NCBI GenBank assembly: GCA_947172415.1
Contig: OX359195.1
Location: forward strand, 434,001-498,000
Direction of reading: 5' to 3'
Length of the DNA stretch: 64,000 bases
Origin: Chondrosia reniformis
Taxonomy: Eukaryota > Porifera > Demospongiae > Chondrillida > Chondrillidae
A model generated the notes under the pieces. It made no database searches. It saw nothing but the letters and a program-made list of their open reading frames with translations, and was not told the DNA's origin. This document shows, one piece after another, positions 35,131 through 46,200 of the stretch. Made by a program: the position numbers and the translations under genes. Numbering within the stretch: position 1 is the stretch's first letter; the number at the start of each line of letters is the position of its first letter.

Positions 35131-36624
35131 ATGGTGCATAAATTTAGGTTGAATTGTTGCCATAAGCGTCATATTCTTTTAATTGTCGCTGTATCTTTGC
35201 CACTGACAGCGTTAATCTTAGTACTACAGGCAAGTAGCCAGTTGGAGACGGGGAATCTATCGGCTAGAACCGGTACATCTTCATTTCTCAGAACTTCATC
35301 TGCTCCTTCAACTAGTGTATACAAAAGAATAGAGACAGCTCAACCAACGACCGCAATCTTATCTTCAAGTAGTATACAAAGGTATTTAGTGGAAAACGTT
35401 CGTAAGTTGTCACCGGATGATGAGTTATATCAGAAACTATTGAGAATGGACAAATACATAGCATCACTTCGATCCCATCTTCCAGATGAGTTCCTCCGCG
35501 AGTTTAAAAATCCTTGCTGGTACTCCGAAATCAAGATACCTTCTTCTATAAATGATTTGACAATTCCACTTATTACCCAGAAGCTGAACACAAGTTTGTT
35601 TAAACTAAAGGAGGACAGATTGTTGATGCAATCATCGGACATGCCTGTTCCAAGATTACATTCCAAAAGTACAAAGGGTCAAGATAAATTCCTTTACTGC
35701 TTACCATACTTCTTTCTCCTTGGTTATGCTAAAACAGGCACTTCCACAGTCTACTCTTTGATAACAAAAATCTCATTATTTGCCAAACCGGTAGGGAAAG
35801 AGCTACAATGGTGGACATGGTACCCCTACCAGACCACTGAAGCGCTCAGTTCACTGTATTTCAAGCGCTACCTTGCTCATTTTGTTCCAGCTGCCTTCAA
35901 GATTAGTACTTCCACTGAAATGATAACTGCTGATTGTAGTGTTTTGGCAGCATTTGGCCCTCCATTCAGGACTAACAGTACTTCAGTGTTACCCGGATTC
36001 ATGCCATACATGTACTCCCAACTCTTCAAGCAACAAAAGTTTATAATTGTAATGCGAGATCCAGTTTTTCGTGTTCGTTCCGGATTTTACTACCACAACT
36101 TAGAATATTTTGCAGGTTTGCAAGAGAAAGGTACATTTACACCAAACATCACAACATATTTACTGCATTTAACAGTATTACAGCACACTGCTGCCTTTGA
36201 AAAGTGCATGGAGCTTACTCAAGGTGATGGAAGTATGTGTATATATGACTACTATGACCACATTGTACCTGATGAGCGGATACCCAGCTGCATTATTCTG
36301 CCTCTAGGAAGCTCAATCTATTACTATTCACTGTACTACTGGCTTTATTACATTCCACGAGAGAGATTTCTTTTCATTCGAACAGAAGAACTTCAGAATC
36401 AGAGTGTACTTTTACATGAGCTTGTAAAGTTTTTGGACCTTCCGGAGCATGTTGTTCCAGATAGAGTAAGGAACATGCATAGCAACCAAGGAGTGTCCTC
36501 AGCTTCAAGTAGCTCTATTTATATGGAGACTGAGACAGAGAAGATATTAAGAGACTTTTTTATTCCTTATAATAACAAACTTGCTGCATTACTTAACAAT
36601 AGAAAATATCTTTGGAAAGGATAA
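35131..36624 (+). CDS. CHST15-like carbohydrate sulfotransferase, third paralogue
   Basis: Single-exon gene of 497 residues. A short basic N-terminus precedes a membrane anchor (residues ~14-34, ILLIVAVSLPLTALILVL). The stem is shorter than in the two copies at 19734 and 22168. The catalytic domain has LGYAKTGTSTV (~195-205) for the 5'-phosphosulfate and IVMRDPVFRVRSGF (~305-318) for the 3'-phosphate of PAPS. Shared features with the other two include FKNPCWY before the domain, a DCS motif, and ...NNRKYLWKG at the end (compare GNPKFAWT), so all three descend from one ancestor, but this one diverged much earlier. Acceptor sugar unknown. A possible AATAAA signal lies near 36880. Confidence 0.88.
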   Translation: MVHKFRLNCCHKRHILLIVAVSLPLTALILVLQASSQLETGNLSARTGTSSFLRTSSAPSTSVYKRIETAQPTTAILSSSSIQRYLVENVRKLSPDDELYQKLLRMDKYIASLRSHLPDEFLREFKNPCWYSEIKIPSSINDLTIPLITQKLNTSLFKLKEDRLLMQSSDMPVPRLHSKSTKGQDKFLYCLPYFFLLGYAKTGTSTVYSLITKISLFAKPVGKELQWWTWYPYQTTEALSSLYFKRYLAHFVPAAFKISTSTEMITADCSVLAAFGPPFRTNSTSVLPGFMPYMYSQLFKQQKFIIVMRDPVFRVRSGFYYHNLEYFAGLQEKGTFTPNITTYLLHLTVLQHTAAFEKCMELTQGDGSMCIYDYYDHIVPDERIPSCIILPLGSSIYYYSLYYWLYYIPRERFLFIRTEELQNQSVLLHELVKFLDLPEHVVPDRVRNMHSNQGVSSASSSSIYMETETEKILRDFFIPYNNKLAALLNNRKYLWKG

Positions 36625-37294
36625 ACCACTATAGCTATGTATGACATAATAGCCTGATTTAATTTCTATATATTTGCTCTGTATATAGTGTATAATATAT
36701 AGATGATTTTATATTTTATATTTGGTCATAATATATATATAGAGGATAGAAGATGGTATCATATCATACCATAAATATCTTTCTTCCACTGTGAGTCTTT
36801 CTGATCGATGGGTTTAGACAATGACTAATTTAAAATACCAATACATACTGTATCTACTGAATCTTTCTATATTTGCTCTAAATAAAGTGTATTATACAGA
36901 CGATTTTATGTATATAGAGGATGCTCACACCACAAATGTCTTCCACTGAATCTTTCTGTAATAAATGGAGAATAATTAATTTAAAATACCAATATATATA
37001 CCTATATACTGTGTCTATAGGGGACTAAACCTAGTGACAGCTTTGGATGAGGATACAAGCGTCTTCTCTTCCACTGCTCCACTGGGGCATGTTTCATTCA
37101 TCGAAGAACTTGACAGAATATAACTTTAAAAATATCCAAATTCTGGAACTGCACGATCCCCTTGCATCCAAACTTTACCTCACAATGCACGATCAGTTAC
37201 GTAAATCAACAGAGATACTAATTCTCTCAATTAAGCTTCAATATATTAAGAGTGTACTAATTCCGCAAGAATACCAAAATGTTTCACTATAAGC
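36625..37294. repeat. Two-copy degenerate repeat and inverted family A fragment in gene gap
   Basis: Segments at about 36664-36865 and 36866-37010 share TATATTTGCTCT, ATGATTTTAT/ACGATTTTAT, TATATAGAGGAT, TTTCTTCCACTG or similar, and AATTTAAAATACCAATA, so they are an old tandem duplication. At 37010-37080 follows the complement of family A (ATAGGGGACTAAACCTAGTG). No gene seen. Confidence 0.6.
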
Positions 37295-40200
37295 CTAAAA
37301 AAGTAGTTTAAGTTCATCCAACAAATTAGAGATGAGTACAGGATCTGATCCTTTGGCATTGATCATCACTTGCCTTTCACCCTAACAGAGAGAAAACTCA
37401 ACTATGTAGCTGACTGGTAATATCACACCAAACATTGACACATGAGACAATTGAAACAGCATTTGCAAGGTGTCTCTATTCACTGAGGACAACAGGTTTA
37501 TAAGGTTGACGTATCCGGACCGACAGAGGTCTCGGTCAACATGGAAATTCACTTCAGAAGGTACGCAGAACAGAAAACATAATATCTGTCCAGTTACCAG
37601 AGGAATATGAAGCTTGACTTTAAGGGTGCCTGCAACATATGTCTATTGTATAACCATATTCACAAATCAAAACAATACAGTATATTTTAACAATACAAAT
37701 GAGTAATCTAAAGTACCATTTTCCTATACATTCTACAGGCCTAATAAGGAAGTAAACCTAGTGAGAACAGTGGATAAGGATAGAATATATTTAGTGTTAC
37801 TACTCTACAGTGCACAAATACACAGAATATACTGAGAACTGACCATAGACTTGACCATCAAGCAGATATGATCGTTACTCAAGGACACTCCGTGTAGTGA
37901 AGCACCATCCTGAACTTGCTCTACAATGGCGAGGTGAAGGGTCTTCACAGCCACCGACAGTACACCAGTGAAGTCTTCGATGGACTTTAGCTCCGTCTAC
38001 AGTGAGAGGGTTAGTGGAGAGGGAGGATGGATGTGTGGGTGGAGAGGGAGGATGGATGTGTGGGTGGAGAGGGAGGATGGATGTGTGGGTGGAGAGGGAG
38101 GATGGATGTGTGGGTGGAGAGGGAGGATGGATGTGTGGGTGAAGAGGGAGGATGGATGGGTGGGTGGAGAGGGAGGATGGATGTGTGGGTGAAGAGGGAG
38201 GATGGATGTGTGGGTGAAGAGGGAGGATGGATGTGTGGGTGAAGAGGGAGGATGGATGTGTGGGTGGAGAGTGAGGATGGATGTGTGGGTGGAGAGGGAG
38301 GATGGATGTGTGGGTGGAGAGGGAGGATGGATGTGTGGGTGGAGAGGGAGGATGGTGTGCGGGTGGAGAGGGAGGATGGATGTGTGGGTGGAGAGGGAGG
38401 ATGGATGTGTGGGTGGAGAGGGAGGATGGATGTGTGGGTGGAGAGGGAGGATGGATGTGTGGGTGAAGAGGGAGGATGGATGTGTGGGTGGAGAGGGAGG
38501 ATGGATGTGTGGGTGGAGAGTGAGGATGGATGTGTGGGTGGAGAGGGAGGATGGATGTGTGGGTGGAGAGGGAGGATGGATGTGTGGGTGGAGAGGGAGG
38601 ATGGATGTGTGGGTGGAGAGGGAGGATGGATGTGTGGGTGGAGAGGGAGGATGGTGTGCGGGTGGAGAGGGAGGATGGGTGTGTGGGTGGAGAGGGAGGA
38701 TGGATGTGTGGGTGGAGAGGGAGGATGGATGTGTGGGTGGAGAGGGAGGATGGATGTGTGGGTGGAGAGGGAGGATGGATGTGCCGGTGGAGAGGGAGGA
38801 TGGATGTGCCGGTGGAGAGGGAGGATGGATGTGCCGGTGGAGAGGGAGGATGGATGTGCCGGTGGAGAGCGAGGATGGATGTGCCGGTGGAGAGGGAGGA
38901 TGAATTAAGCATTAAAATGTTTATTGCCATATAAAGCAAAACAGATTCTATTTGTTGAAGACACACTTACGTTTACAGTCTGAGTATCACAGAGCTGGCC
39001 ACCTTGAAGGAGAGATGTGAAATCTTCCCTGTTAAGATATGAAAAAATATTATTAACCTTACGTATTACAAATTGGTTGTATGCTATAGGTATATAAACT
39101 AAAAGACACATTATATGCACATAATACTGATAATTGGAATGTATTTTTCCCGTAGATATGTTTTACATCCAAGGATTCACAGAAGCCTCAAGATAAAGAA
39201 AAGATAAAGACTCCCAGGATCACTGATGAAGGGTGGAATTCCCAGAAACGGCTGTCTGACCCAGTGGAGAAGAAGATGAAAGAAGGGAAAAGAAGGAAGA
39301 AAAGACTCCTGTATCCTCATCCAAAAGCTCTCTTCAGGTTTAGTTCCCCTATAGGCTCTTTTACAGAATAGGCATATAGCATGTAGGAAAATGGAATCTT
39401 AGATTTTTCATACCTGGGACAAGGAACAGTACAGACAACACTAACACACTAGTGTGTACATACCTGGGACAAGGAACAGTACAGACAACACTAACATACT
39501 AGTGTGTACATACCTGGGACAAGGAACAGTACAGACAACACTAACATACTAGTGTGTACATACCTGGGACAAGGAACAGGAGTAACAAAGTTGGACACTT
39601 TGAAAGACAGCTTAAAGTCAATCTTCTCACTTGTGGTACCAGAGTCATTCTAAAGAAAGTCAGTCACTTAATTATCTTCCAAACAGTACAGAAGTAATAT
39701 CATACCATTATACTTGTTATAGGTATGTATGTATGTATATATGTAAATTTGAAGATTTGACAGAAAACTAAAGATGATAGTGGGAAGAAGAAAAAGAGGA
39801 ATTAAGACGTTCGAGAGGCAGACCAAAATTAAAATGGATAAACAATTTTGATGATTAGAGTCAACTTGAATTTATTAAATTCTTTTAATTACAGTTACTG
39901 CAGATCTGTGTTTTAGATGACCCACTGCATAGGATACTGTATCTTGTTGGCCAAATAATTGATATATGTAAATTGTACAAATATTAAACTACATATATAA
40001 TATGTTTGTAAGTACTAAATTTTACCTACTTTAGACATATATGTTAGAGTGCCACGAAGTTTCTGTGAAGTGTTAACACTTTTAATCTTGAACACAAACT
40101 GATACTCATTTGAAGCACCTGGTAAAAGGTGGAATGGAACAGCGACCCCCTCATCGCTACTAGCAACGCCAATCTAACGAGTGACAAGGACAGAGTAACA

Positions 40201-43200
40201 AGTCACATACAGCATTACTGTACACATTATCTTCTTGTACTACTGAGAGCAGACAATCCCAATCTATTCCCCCCCACCCCGAACTCACTCTTTCCAGTCT
40301 TGTGTTAAGAGAGTCAAGAACGTTAAAGTTGAGAGAGAGGAGTGTCATCTCTGTTAGGTTGCTATATATGGAAATAAGGGGGAGGAGTGTCATCTCTGTT
40401 AGGTTGCTATATATGGAAATAAGGGGGAGGAGTGTCATCTCTGTTAGGTTGCTATATATGGAAATAAGGGGGAGGAGTGTCATCTCTGTTAGGTTGCTAT
40501 ATATGGAAATAAGGGGGAGGAGTGTCATCTCTGTTAGGTTGCTATATATGGAAATAAGGGGGAGGAGTGTCATCTCTGTTAGGTTGCTATATATGGAAAT
40601 AAGGGGGAGGAGTGTCATCTCTGTTAGGTTGCTATATATGGAAATAAGGGGGAGGAGTGTCATCTCTGTTAGGTTGCTATATATGGAAATAAGGGGGAGG
40701 AGTGTCATCTCTGTTAGGTTGCTATATATGGAAATAAGGGGGAGGAGTGTCATCTCTGTTAGGTTGCTATATATGGAAATAAGGGGGAGGAGTGTCATCT
40801 CTGTTAGGTTGCTATATATGGAAATAAGGGGGAGGAGTGTCATCTCTGTTAGGTTGCTATATATGGAAATAAGGGGGAGGAGTGTCATCTCTGTTAGGTT
40901 GCTATATATGGAAATAAGGGGGAGGAGTGTCATCTCTGTTAGGTTGCTATATATGGAAATAAGGGGGAGGAGTGTCATCTCTGTTAGGTTGCTATATATG
41001 GAAATAAGGGGGAGGGGTGTCATTTCTGTTAGGTTGCTATATATGGAAATAAGGGGGAGGGGTGTCATCTCTGTTAGGTTGCTATATATGGAAATAAGGG
41101 GGAGGAGTGTCATCTCTGTTAGGTTGCTATATATGGAAATAAGGGGGAGGAGTGTATTGGAATCTGTAAAATAAAGATAGTCAATATGGCAGTCATTGGA
41201 ATCTAAACTATTCTTCCTCTAAAATTTGAAATACAAAATGTTTTAGTAAAGAATATCACATGTTATAAATCTAGCCGACATGCAGTCTTTAAAAGGCTGT
41301 ATCACACTCAGTATTTGTGGTCCATCTCGAAACTGTGGAAAATGGATAAAATCCAGTCTGTTCCTACATTGGCTAAGGAGAGCAGTAATGCAGACCTACC
41401 TGAATATCACGGGCACAAAGAATTGTTCAGAGTTGATCAGATGAGGTCTGACGGTATAAGTCTACATCTTGTCAAGGATCACATATGGACAACACTAGCA
41501 TGTAATTTGACAAAGTCACAAGTTCAGAGCATTATTAAGCATTGTATTGAAATAAATACCCAAATTGTCCACTTGAAACAGCAAGAACTATTATATATAT
41601 ATATGTACATAGCTAATAACATAGAGTGTGTAAGGTAACGTACATAACTAACACACCAAGGGTTGACATTACGCAATCACCTATGAACATGTATAGAGGA
41701 TACCATTCTAATGCATTGATCCTCTGCCAGTAACTGGTACACTGTAGCTTTTGGCTAGAGGAAGAGAGAAAATTGACATTTCAGTAATTATTAACATTTC
41801 AACTAAGAACCAAACTCTTCAAATATGATACACATACGTATATACTATATATTGGGAATTGAATGTCTAAAGAATGTAAGATTATAAGTTGTGCATCCAT
41901 AATCTTTTGACACCTTAGTAATTCCGCATACTAGTCCATACACCTTACATTTCATCTTTCATTCTTTTGACCACAATGTTTTACGTATATCTGTAATTAT
42001 TTGCAATCTACTTCCTTGGCATTTGATAAATGATATTATATGGTACATATGAATATCATATTGGTGAACTTTGACCTATCAGTACTGACCTCTGCTGCTG
42101 CTGGTCCCATTAGATCCATTTCCCCAGGCTCTTCCTGTTGTGCAATAGATGGTTCCTCAGCATCAGGTTCATCTCTCTTCTTTTTACCTTTCTTGGACTT
42201 TGAACCCTAAATATACCACAGGAAGTTGAGGTCTTAATGATCTCAAATGATCTCAGTGAATCTTTATGACATTCAAAGATATCCCTACCTTGCTCTTTTT
42301 TCCTTTCTTGGCGTTCTTCTCAGTGTCCTCTTTGACAGTGACAGCTGCTGATTCCTTCTTCTCCTTCTTGGGAGGGGTAGAGTTCTGTGGGGCAGAGGTG
42401 GCGGGGCTTGAGAGCCAAAAGTCCAGATCATCTAAATTGCCTTCTTCCTTATTTTCACCTCCTGTTGCTATGGTTACATAATAAAAGCCTCATGATGGTC
42501 ACATGATTGTGGTGAATGAGAGGGATGCATAGGAAAGACTGGAGATAAACAATGAAGCAAGCTTTAGAGAATTAATATGAGAAGTATTGGCTAAGCCTAA
42601 AATAAAAGGTCACTTGAAAGGTCAAATAATTATTACTTGCTCCTAATTAAGACCTTCTTCCTCATATTCAAAGTTTACTTAAAAAAGACAAAAAAGACTT
42701 CCCAGGATCACTGATGAAGGGTGGAAATCCCAGAAACAGCTGTCTGACCCAGTGGAGAAGAAGATGATAGAGAGGAAAAGAAGAAAGAAAAGACTCCTGT
42801 ATCTTCATCCAAAGCTCTCTTCAGGTTTAGTTCCCCTATAGGTTTTTTTTACAGAATAGGCACAGTATGTAGGAAAATGGTGTATTAGATTTTTCATGTG
42901 TGTCCATTCTATGTTGAAGGAAGGTGTTTAGTGTATTAGGTATATGTGGTGTACCTTCAGGTGTCGCTTGGAGTTCCTTTTCTTCTTCTTCTTCCTCCAC
43001 CATCTCCACCAGAGAACTGTTCGTGGTCTCACTCTTTGCAGCTTTATCTTTTTTACTTTTCTTTTTACTCTTTCCCTCCTTTTCCTTTGTCTTCTTCTTG
43101 GATGAAACAGGCTCTTCAACCTCTGCTTCTTCTTCGGCCTAATAACAGCAAAGCAGCACTAATGAGCTAGCTTATATGCAGGTATATCATAGTTCTAGAC

Positions 43201-46200
43201 AAATTAAGGGAAATTGTGTTTCAAAGAATATTCTAGTTAATCAGAAAATGTAGTAAGTACTCTTTAACAATTCATAAAATTATTCTAAAATAGAAAGAAA
43301 TGATTTCCATCTCACATGCTTTTTTTTCTTCTTCTTCTTCTTCTTCTTCTCCTTTGAGTCTTCATCTTCAAGCTTCAAACCAGCTGTCTCAGGTACCACA
43401 CGATGTTTGGGCACGGGAAGAATTTCATCATCTCTCAAAGGCCTTCAGAGATAATAAAACCACAATGATACAGGAGCAGGAAGTGTTGAGAAGAATGGAA
43501 CAACTTAAAACACTTTCTTAATTGCTTCCTGTTGCTAGCCTGTCTGTTACAGTTATTATTGAGGACTGGTAATAATTGATAATGTATAGTCGCATTCAGA
43601 AACCAGGAAGTGATCTGCAAGGTATGCATTTTATCCTTCCTAATTAGTTTATGAGCTATAACTCTAAATAATCCAGCTTCCTGCATAGTTATATACTATA
43701 TGTAAGCAACTAAATATTAGTTACTTAATGCCATAATTCCAGCAAGACCAGAGGTGTGATCACTTAACTATTAGTACACTAACTCTGTCAAGGACCATTC
43801 ACTACATAAGATTAGAACCTAACCACCATTTTATACTCCTGAATCAATTAAGACCATTAGAGCTTTCCATCAATCATTACTACAAAACACACGACTACTT
43901 CTGCAACAAAAATTGGTTCATTGCAAACAAGTACATACATGTAAAACTCATAAATCATTAATACTAGAAGTACCAAATTTCACAATAATAAAAGGATTAG
44001 GAACTTTTTGAGTGCCTAGAGTTGAGTTTTGTTAAGTTTCGACCCTGGGGGTCCGTTTGACTAAAGTTTAACAACAAAACTAGTGGAAGCATGAACCATC
44101 CAAGAGATAAGTTTGAGGCAGTTAGAAGGAATCCTTATTTCGTCAATAAAAGGATTCTTATAACAAAATGCTACATCATTAAAATAGTTCTGCCTAGTAG
44201 CTAATAATGAAGGACATCACACTTCTGTTATACATTACGCTCACTCTGACAAATCAATGTTTAACTTTCTGTGGGCCTCATCAAGTGCATCATTGGTAGG
44301 GTTTTCCTCCTCTTCACTGGACCCGCCCACAGCACCCTCTGGCATTTCCTCCTTTGCTACCATGACAACAGGTCTTGCAATCTCCTCTTCTTCCTTTTCC
44401 TGTTTTCGCCCTATAAATAATATAGTAACATTAAAATTTAATAGTCAATAAATACAGATAATAAAATATAAAACAATCTGATTTTAAAGTTTTACTATAA
44501 GATAATGTATTTCTACCTTTTACTCAAACAGACATGTGTACAACAGGTCAGGATGGTACCTTTTCCTTTTTTCCCTTTTTTCCCTTTCTTTGCTTTCTTT
44601 CCCTTCTCCTTTGCGTCATCTACAAACAGAAAGAAATATCAGAGAGTACATACTGGCAGTGGATCATTCTGATAGCTAATGACATGTTTAGAACAGCAAA
44701 TCAAGTTCTAATTCAGGAGATATTGTATTCCAATGGAAACTATAGAGACGTATGCTAAACCAGATTTCAAGAATGATTCAACTAAAATTACACTATCTAA
44801 AGGACCTCTTACAACTCAGCAGTTCAAGGAATGAGTTATACGTGGCTGGAGAGTATCTACATGTAATCCTACGCTTGGATACAGAAACTGAATGATTTGG
44901 CCTAAAAGCCTTCACATCAGTAATCAAGTAGCTGATGTTCAAAAATAATCCATTTTCTACTAAAAACACAACATATTCCTTTACTATTCATATAATCCAC
45001 TCACCAATTACAAGTGAGAGACTTCCGAGATTCACTTTTGAAATGGGAATGGAATCAGTAGCTTCTCCTACCTCTGGGCTATCCTATTAAACAGTTACCA
45101 CACATAGGAACAAATATAATTTCAGTCACTAACAACTAAATGAAGTTAGAGGTTAATCTACACTTCTAATTGACATTTTAGCTATTCTACAAAAATCAAA
45201 ATGGCTTCCAGGAAGTGACAGTAAATATGATTGTCAGCACATACTTTGTTCTTTCTGGTTCCTGAAGTCATTGGGAGATAATGAGGATTGCTGGCTCTTT
45301 CCACCTCCCTCTGCTTTCTCATCTAAGAGAAAAAAGACACAAGAATAATCTAACACACCATTTTTCAACATGCTACATCTACTTTAGAATAAACTGAAAA
45401 ACTAAACCTAGTGAGAGCTTTGGGGGAGGATACAAGAATCTTCTCCTTCTCCTTCTCTTCTTCTCCACTCTAAGCATGTTGTCATGGATACAAAGACAGC
45501 CATTAGAGTACTCTATAGGTATTCCATCTCAAGTGTCAACCTCCTGCTTATCATCAATTTGCAATTCTTCTGATTCTACTCATGACTTTTAGTTCTAGCT
45601 CTTACCCTCTCCATCTCCTCTCCCACCCCCTCCATCTCCTCTCTTACCCTCTCCATCTCCTCTCTTACCCCCTCCATCTCCTCTCTTACCCCCTCCATCT
45701 CCTCTCTTACCCCCTCCATCTCCTCTCTTACCCCCTCCATCTCCTCTCTTACCCCCTCCATCTCCTCTCTTACCCCCTCCATCTCCTCTCTTACCCTCTC
45801 CATCCCCTCTCTTACCCCCTCCATCTCCTCTCTTACCCCCTCAATCTCCTCTCTTACCCCCTCCATCTCCTCTCTTACCCCCTCCATCTCCTCTCTTACC
45901 CTCTCCATCTCCTCTCTTACCCTCTCCATCTCCTCTCTTACCCACTCCATCTCCTCTCTTACCCCCTCCATCTCCTCTCTTACCCCCTCCATCTCCTCTC
46001 TTACCCCCTCCATCTCCTCTCTTACCCCCTCCATCTCCTCTCTTACCCCCTCCATCTCCTCTCTTACCCTCTCCATCTCCTCTCTTACCCCCTCCATCTC
46101 CTCTCTTACCCTCTCCATCTCCTCTCTTACCCCCTCCATCTCCTCTCTTACCCCCTCCATCTCCTCTCTTACCCTCTCCATCTCCTCTCTTACCCCCTCC

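Noticed and set aside
37429-37629. True AP3D1 C-terminal exon (first assignment)
   Set aside because: Its open frame is out of phase, while the exon at 37381-37295 fits in phase and matches the known AP-3 delta C-terminus (GxxxVxxxxK...[10 protein letters not shown]).
37875-38966. 363-codon minus-strand and 218-233-codon plus-strand open frames
   Set aside because: They are translations of the 25-bp minisatellite; only the final 51 codons (37844-37996, other frame) are AP3D1 coding sequence.
40302-41174. 290-codon plus-strand open frame with [15 protein letters not shown] repeats
   Set aside because: Antisense reading of the 45-bp array; no homology or independent start signals.
41315-41638. 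107-codon plus-strand open frame
   Set aside because: Antisense to AP3D1 exon 26 and its introns; no recognisable domain and ends in a TATATA run.
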